Positions 32,832 through 35,869 of a stretch of DNA of 35,869 nt are shown in pieces; positions within the stretch are counted from its first letter, which is position 1, and each line of letters opens with the position of its first letter. The notes under the pieces are model-generated. The model saw only the letters and a list, made by a program, of their open reading frames with translations. It searched no databases and was not told the DNA's origin. Origin of the DNA: Solirubrobacterales bacterium (GTDB lineage: Bacteria; Actinomycetota; Thermoleophilia; Solirubrobacterales; 70-9); contig JAJTCK010000015.1 in assembly GCA_021323175.1 (NCBI GenBank), forward strand, positions 1 to 35,869, given 5' to 3'. Position numbers and translations under genes: made by a program.

Positions 32832-33683
32832 TTACAGGCCGATGCCTCCGCTCGAGCCGCCGTCACCCGATGGCACCGGCACCGGCACCGGCGCCGGCTC
32901 GGGCGCGGGGGTCGGCGACGTCGGTAGGGGCGCGGCCGGAGCTGGGGCGGCAGCGGACGGGGCGGCGGGCTCGGTGGGCGTCTGGGCGTATCCCGGCTCC
33001 TCGTAGACGGTGGAAGTCGTGGTGGGCATGGTGGACGGGGAGGCGTCCGTGCTCATCACGGTGTCGCCGCCGAGTGCATCGGCCAGACGCTGCAGATCGT
33101 TCTCCTGCGCATCCAGGTAGACGACCTCCTCCGGCCCGGGGACCCCCAGCCCGAGCGCCGTCGCGGCGTCCGCGACTCGGCTGGACGAGAGCGTCTCGGC
33201 AAGCTCGGCGCGCAGGGCCGAGTTGCGCTGCTCGTATTCCTCGATCGCCTGGCTCACCCGTCCCGAGGTCGTGTTGATGGAGAGGCTGATCACGTTCAGC
33301 GCGACGATGCCGCCGAGCAGGGCGCAGAGGACCGCGATCCATCCCCGTCCCGCCGTGAGTCGGACGATCAGGCCGGAGTCGGAGAGGTCGCGCACCGCTC
33401 CCGCGGTGCGAACGGCCGCGTGCGGGATCAACGCGGCGCCCGCCAGGGCGGGGTTCGGCCGCGGGGCTACCCGCGCCTGAGAACGACGGGAGGCCGCGCG
33501 CTTCGCCGCGGCTCCGGTCGCGGACGTGCGCTTGGCCGGGGTTCGTGCCGGCGTCGTTCGCCTGGCTGCCGTGGAGCGACGGGTCCCGGCGGCGCCGCCC
33601 AGTGTCTTGCGCCCGGCGGAGCGCTTGGAGGGGCGGGGAGCGCGGGCCGGGGCCCGGCGCGGCGCGACGGCCGGGGCGCCCAT
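32832..33683 (-). CDS. ftsL: FtsL-like septum protein with Pro/Ala-rich tail
   Basis: A 283-residue bitopic protein between rsmH and ftsI, the position of ftsL. Its ATG (33683) shares a base with the rsmH stop (TGATG). Residues 1-75 are cytoplasmic, rich in Arg, Ala, Pro and Thr. One transmembrane helix (about 112-131, WIAVLCALLGGIVALNVISL) is followed by a short leucine-zipper-like coiled coil (SQAIEEYEQRNSALRAELAE). The last 85 residues outside the membrane are Pro/Ala/Thr-rich with P-V-P-V repeats and a Gly/Ser end. FtsL proteins are usually about 100-130 residues, so both extensions are notable. Identity rests on position and topology. Confidence 0.75.
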   Translation of the reverse strand: MGAPAVAPRRAPARAPRPSKRSAGRKTLGGAAGTRRSTAARRTTPARTPAKRTSATGAAAKRAASRRSQARVAPRPNPALAGAALIPHAAVRTAGAVRDLSDSGLIVRLTAGRGWIAVLCALLGGIVALNVISLSINTTSGRVSQAIEEYEQRNSALRAELAETLSSSRVADAATALGLGVPGPEEVVYLDAQENDLQRLADALGGDTVMSTDASPSTMPTTTSTVYEEPGYAQTPTEPAAPSAAAPAPAAPLPTSPTPAPEPAPVPVPVPSGDGGSSGGIGL

Positions 33684-34816
33684 CAGGCCTGGCCTCCGCC
33701 CGAGTGCCCGTTCCCGTTCGTGGCCTGGTCGCTCAGCTTGCGTGCGGCGCGCAGGTGCGCCGACGCGGAGCGGGGATTGCGCTCGACCTCGTCGGGCGTC
33801 GGCGCGAGCGCGCGCTTGGTCAGCAGCTCGGCGTCCGGCTCCCGCCCGCATACACAGACCGGGATCTCCGGCGGGCACACGCAACCACGGGCGTGCTCGG
33901 CGAAGAACCTCTTGACGCGCCGATCCTCGAGGGAGTGGAAGGAGATGGCGCCCATCCGGCCTGCGATCGCCAGCACCGTCCAGGCGAGCGGAAGCGCGCG
34001 GTCGATTGCCTCAAGCTCGCCGTTCACAGCGATGCGAATGGCCTGGAACGCGCGTTTCGCGGGGTGTCCCCGCCCGAACCTGTCCGCGGGCGGCACCGCC
34101 GCCTTGATGGCGGCGACGAGGTCGGAAGTCGTTGCGAGCGGGCGTCGGCGGACGATCTCGCGGGCCATCGAGCCGGCCCTGCGCTCCTCCCCGAATTCGC
34201 GCAGCACCCGGGCGATGCGCTCCTGCGGCCACTCGTTGACGATCACCGCCGCGCTCAGGGACTGGTCGGGGTCCATGCGCATGTCGAGGGGCGCTTCGTA
34301 GGCATAGGAGAACCCTCGCTCCCAGGCGTCCACCTGCATGGAGGACATCCCGAAGTCGAAGACGATGCCGTCTGGGCGGACGCCCTCTCCTCGCAGCCCC
34401 TCGAGCGCCGGCGCGAAGTCCGAGCGGAGGAACCGGGTGCGGCAGGGACCCGCCGCCGAGAACTCGCGCCAGCGGCGCTCGGCCTCCGGGTCGCGGTCGA
34501 CGGCGATCAGTTCTCCCTCGGCGCCCAGCCGCTCGGCGATCGGGCGGGCGTGTCCGCCGGCGCCGAACGTGCAGTCGAGGAAGGTCTCGCCCGGTTGCGG
34601 GTCGAGCACCTCGACGAGCTCAGCGGCGAGTACGGGTTCGTGGTCGGGTGGCACGTATTCAAGTTTCGCCGCCGCGGCCGCAGTCCCCGCCCCGGACGCG
34701 CGAAACGGCGGCCCTGGGGCCACCGCGGGCCGGGCGCGCGCGGAACGGGCGCCCGCCTTCCGCGCGCCGGTGTCCACCGTTCTGGTCAGTCGTGTGCCGC
34801 TGCCTCTTCGCGCCAT
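33683..34816 (-). CDS. rsmH: 16S rRNA (cytosine(1402)-N(4))-methyltransferase RsmH
   Basis: SAM-dependent methyltransferase of 16S rRNA C1402 (formerly MraW). DHEPVLAAELVEVLDP and FLDCTFGAGGHARPIAERL (SAM loop) are typical, with FDFGMSSMQVD, FSYAYEAPLDMRMDPDQ, AISFHSLEDRRVKRFF and the Cys-rich CVCPPEIPVCVCG near the end. ATG 34816 comes one base after the mraZ stop and gives 377 residues, with an extra N-terminal stretch of about 50 Arg/Ala-rich residues; a GTG at 34654 would start right at the conserved core. The first start is preferred for its coupling to mraZ. Confidence 0.95.
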   Translation of the reverse strand: MARRGSGTRLTRTVDTGARKAGARSARARPAVAPGPPFRASGAGTAAAAAKLEYVPPDHEPVLAAELVEVLDPQPGETFLDCTFGAGGHARPIAERLGAEGELIAVDRDPEAERRWREFSAAGPCRTRFLRSDFAPALEGLRGEGVRPDGIVFDFGMSSMQVDAWERGFSYAYEAPLDMRMDPDQSLSAAVIVNEWPQERIARVLREFGEERRAGSMAREIVRRRPLATTSDLVAAIKAAVPPADRFGRGHPAKRAFQAIRIAVNGELEAIDRALPLAWTVLAIAGRMGAISFHSLEDRRVKRFFAEHARGCVCPPEIPVCVCGREPDAELLTKRALAPTPDEVERNPRSASAHLRAARKLSDQATNGNGHSGGGQA

Positions 34817-34817
34817 C

Positions 34818-35276
34818 TCAGCCCTCGCTTCCCTGTCGGGGATCGATCTTTCCGGCGTAGCCCTCCGCCACCTGCCGCACGGTCTCCTTGGTGTCCGCGC
34901 CGTACTCGGGCCAGTGCTCGGCATCCCAGACCTCGATGTAGTCGCGCATGCCCAGGAGGACGCAGGTCCCGGACAGCCCCGCGTGCTCGACCAAGTTCTT
35001 GGGGACGCGGACGCGGCCCGCCGAGTCGAGCGCCTCGTTGTCGGCCGTGCCGAAGAAGTGGCGGCGCATCTTGCGTCCGTCCTCGGAGAGCGGGTTGGCG
35101 CCGCCGAGGATCTCCGCCGAGAAGCCCTCGTATGAGTCGGCAGGAAAGATCCAGACGCAGGGGTCGAGGCCCGCCAGGAGAATGACTCCGTCAGACAGCG
35201 CTGCGCGGTACTTGGACGGCACCGTGAGGCGGTCCTTCGCATCCAGGTTGTGCTCGAACTGACCGAGAAACGACAA
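34818..35276 (-). CDS. mraZ: Transcriptional regulator MraZ
   Basis: A 152-residue double AbrB/MazE-fold DNA-binding protein, first gene of the dcw cluster. The two DxxxR-type motifs are DAKDRLTVPSKYR (about residues 12-24) and DSAGRVRVPKNL (about 83-94). The N-terminus FLGQFEHNLDAKDR is standard. The start codon is TTG 35276, preceded by a purine-rich GAGAGGAAGAGG. MraZ oligomers bind repeated TGGGN sequences at their own promoter, and two such repeats lie 120 bases upstream. Autoregulation is therefore likely. Confidence 0.96.
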   Translation of the reverse strand: MSFLGQFEHNLDAKDRLTVPSKYRAALSDGVILLAGLDPCVWIFPADSYEGFSAEILGGANPLSEDGRKMRRHFFGTADNEALDSAGRVRVPKNLVEHAGLSGTCVLLGMRDYIEVWDAEHWPEYGADTKETVRQVAEGYAGKIDPRQGSEG

Positions 35277-35323
35277 GACGATCCTCTTCCTCTCCGGAGA
35301 ACGAGCCGGTCTGTGTTCGGAGT

Positions 35324-35366
35324 GGGCCGGGGAGGTGAAGTGGGAGGAGCTTCACCACCCCGGCCC
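35324..35366 (-). ncRNA. Strong stem-loop in mraZ 5' leader
   Basis: GGGCCGGGG pairs perfectly with CCCCGGCCC and, past one T/T mismatch, GGTGAAG pairs with CTTCACC: 16 base pairs around the loop CTCCTCCCA. It lies 47 bases upstream of the mraZ TTG in the predicted leader. The loop is pyrimidine-only apart from its last A and contains CCTCC, complementary to Shine-Dalgarno-like sequence. An actinobacterial 'mraW' RNA motif upstream of such operons has been described; whether this belongs to it is untested. Confidence 0.55.
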
Positions 35367-35387
35367 TGTTGACCAACTCAGTGCGGG

Positions 35388-35416
35388 ACGTTAACCCACT
35401 GTGCCCCACTTTGCAA
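35388..35416 (-). promoter_or_regulatory. Putative mraZ (dcw) promoter
   Basis: On the minus strand TTGCAA (35416-35411) and TAACGT (35393-35388) are exactly 17 bases apart, a half-matching sigma-70 pair. The MraZ-type repeats fill the spacer. It would give a leader of about 105 bases. Confidence 0.4.
35394..35408 (-). promoter_or_regulatory. MraZ-binding repeats (TGGGN-N5-TGGGN)
   Basis: Minus strand TGGGG (35408-35404), CACAG, TGGGT (35398-35394): two TGGGN repeats with the 5-base spacing known for MraZ boxes in other bacteria. They occupy the spacer of the putative mraZ promoter, where binding would block RNA polymerase. Usually three or more repeats occur; only two are obvious here. Confidence 0.6.
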
Positions 35417-35445
35417 CACATCCTCACACGCGGTATTGCACAGGA

Positions 35446-35458
35446 TCCGTCGGACGGA
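35446..35458. repeat. Palindrome upstream of mraZ promoter
   Basis: TCCGTC-G-GACGGA is a perfect 6-bp palindrome around one base, 30 bases upstream of the putative -35. It could be an operator; nothing else supports this. Confidence 0.3.
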
Positions 35459-35514
35459 ACTGTTAGGCCGGGTTCGCAGGCCCAAGGAACCGCTTGGAGA
35501 GCCAAAAATACGGC

Positions 35515-35561
35515 GAATCCGCAACGCCGCGAACCGGCAATTAGCGGCTGAATCTGCAACG
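35515..35561. repeat. Direct repeat GAATC-Y-GCAACG, two copies
   Basis: GAATCCGCAACG (35515-35526) and GAATCTGCAACG (35550-35561) are 11/12 identical and 35 bases apart. The second copy runs into the inverted repeat CTGCAAC-GGCG-GTTGCAG (35554-35571). Confidence 0.4.
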
Positions 35562-35571
35562 GCGGTTGCAG
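35554..35571. repeat. Inverted repeat upstream of mraZ
   Basis: CTGCAAC-GGCG-GTTGCAG is a perfect 7-bp inverted repeat with a 4-base centre, suited either to a small hairpin or to a dimeric DNA-binding protein. Confidence 0.4.
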
Positions 35572-35606
35572 CAGGAAGGCGTTCCCAAAGCCATTCGTTG
35601 GCGACT

Positions 35607-35629
35607 TTTGGGGGCTATAGACCCCCAAA
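35607..35629. terminator. Perfect hairpin between membrane gene and mraZ
   Basis: TTTGGGGG-CTATAGA-CCCCCAAA forms an 8-bp perfect stem with a 7-base loop, about 136 bases after the stop of the minus-strand gene at the window edge. Five G-C pairs with A/T ends resemble a bidirectional terminator, although no long U-run follows on either strand. Confidence 0.45.
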
Positions 35630-35661
35630 TTCGCCATCATTGAACGCCGGGCGCCTTGGCC

Positions 35662-35751
35662 CCGGTTCTGTCCCAAAGTCCCCCGCCGGTCGCGCCTTCG
35701 GAGCCGGTTCTCGAACTGAGGCCTCCGGGGCGAGCCTTCGAACCCGGTTCT
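35662..35751. repeat. Three CCGGTTCT repeats about 40 bp apart
   Basis: CCGGTTCT occurs at 35662-35669, 35704-35711 and 35744-35751. The last two share a longer block, CCTTCG-R-A-S-CCGGTTCTCG (R is A or G, S is C or G). The spacing of 42 and 40 bases is about four DNA turns, so bound proteins would line up on one face. Confidence 0.45.
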
Positions 35752-35764
35752 CGTCCGAGACCAC

Positions 35765-35869
35765 CTACATCCCCGCCAGGAAGCGGTCCATGTTCGCGAG
35801 CAGCCCCGCGGCGATCATCAGCAGGACCGACGGCACCAGCAGCAGGGCCACGGCGAGCTGGATCTTGGG
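35765..35869 (-). CDS. C-terminal end of a membrane protein (partial)
   Basis: An open minus-strand frame enters from the window edge and ends at TAG 35767-35765. The visible 34 residues start PKIQLAVALLLVPSVLLMIA, one hydrophobic helix, and finish with a short polar end NMDRFLAGM. Codon use (nearly all G or C at third positions) supports coding. It is upstream of mraZ on the same strand, separated by the repeat- and hairpin-rich gap. The family cannot be told from this fragment. Confidence 0.6.
   Translation of the reverse strand, partial: PKIQLAVALLLVPSVLLMIAAGLLANMDRFLAGM

Larger units (their letters stand above)
35277..35764 (-). other. mraZ upstream region
   Basis: A 488-bp gap without convincing coding sequence. 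Read toward mraZ it holds: CCGGTTCT-containing repeats (35662-35751), a perfect hairpin (35607-35629), an inverted repeat (35554-35571), two copies of GAATC-Y-GCAACG (35515-35526 and 35550-35561), a TCCGTC-G-GACGGA palindrome (35446-35458), the putative promoter with MraZ boxes (35388-35416), and a leader with a strong hairpin (35324-35366). It is visibly less G+C-rich than the genes around it. Confidence 0.55.

Noticed and set aside
35191-35676. 161-residue minus-strand frame over the mraZ leader
   Set aside because: It covers repeats, promoter and leader hairpin and enters mraZ in the wrong frame; no domain or ribosome binding site.
35700-35760. tRNA-like GGTTCGAA on the minus strand of the CCGGTTCT repeats
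   Set aside because: No acceptor, D or anticodon stems can be built around it, and the T-stem does not pair.

Overview
The window is high-GC DNA (about 70% G+C) with densely packed genes and many GTG/TTG starts. The gene families point to an actinobacterium. Ku/LigD-type end joining, a meso-diaminopimelate-type MurE, a Pro/Ala-rich FtsL and a two-subunit glycine decarboxylase (gcvPA/gcvPB) linked to the division cluster together suggest a deep lineage such as Thermoleophilia (Solirubrobacterales-like). This placement is inferred from family features, not from a search. No tRNA, rRNA, CRISPR array, insertion sequence or prophage was found.

Layout. (1) 1-2594, minus strand: trpS, then scpA and scpB (condensin partner genes). 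scpB has lost part of its 3' end and is out of frame, and a broken secreted-protein ORF follows at the window edge. (2) 2638-5787, minus: a 14-helix drug-type MFS exporter and a FetA/FetB-like ABC pair. (3) 5809-8977, plus: a split NHEJ cluster with separate LigD-type ligase, Ku and LigD-type polymerase genes. (4) 9049-11634: a lipoprotein glutathione peroxidase, a MocR-type regulator and a small acetyltransferase-like ORF. (5) 11667-16253, minus: the glycine cleavage operon gcvT-gcvH-gcvPA-gcvPB. (6) 16397-35276, minus: the dcw (division and cell wall) cluster in the order mraZ-rsmH-ftsL-ftsI-[cupin-coiled coil protein]-murE-murF-mraY-[24-aa membrane peptide, anti-sigma kinase / STAS pair]-murD-ftsW-murG-murC-murB-ftsQ-ftsZ. 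(7) The right edge holds the 3' end of one more membrane protein gene.

How it works together. The dcw genes make lipid II (MurB-F, MraY, MurG), polymerise and cross-link it at the septum (FtsW, FtsI) and organise the divisome (FtsQ, FtsL, FtsZ). Most junctions are 1-8 bp overlaps that imply translational coupling. mraZ has a plausible promoter whose spacer holds two MraZ-type TGGGN boxes, followed by a leader with a very strong hairpin. ftsZ is set apart from ftsQ by a terminator-like hairpin and has its own near-consensus promoter.

The most interesting part is the interruption between mraY and murD. It contains an RsbW-like anti-sigma kinase, a divergent STAS antagonist and a 24-residue membrane peptide. 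Both minus-strand genes there carry SigB/SigF-type promoter motifs (GTTT-N17-GGGTAG and GTTA-N15-GGGTAG), and a similar motif precedes ku. This suggests a general-stress sigma factor encoded outside the window that links envelope stress, division-cluster context and DNA end joining. Promoter and RNA-structure calls are by eye and untested.
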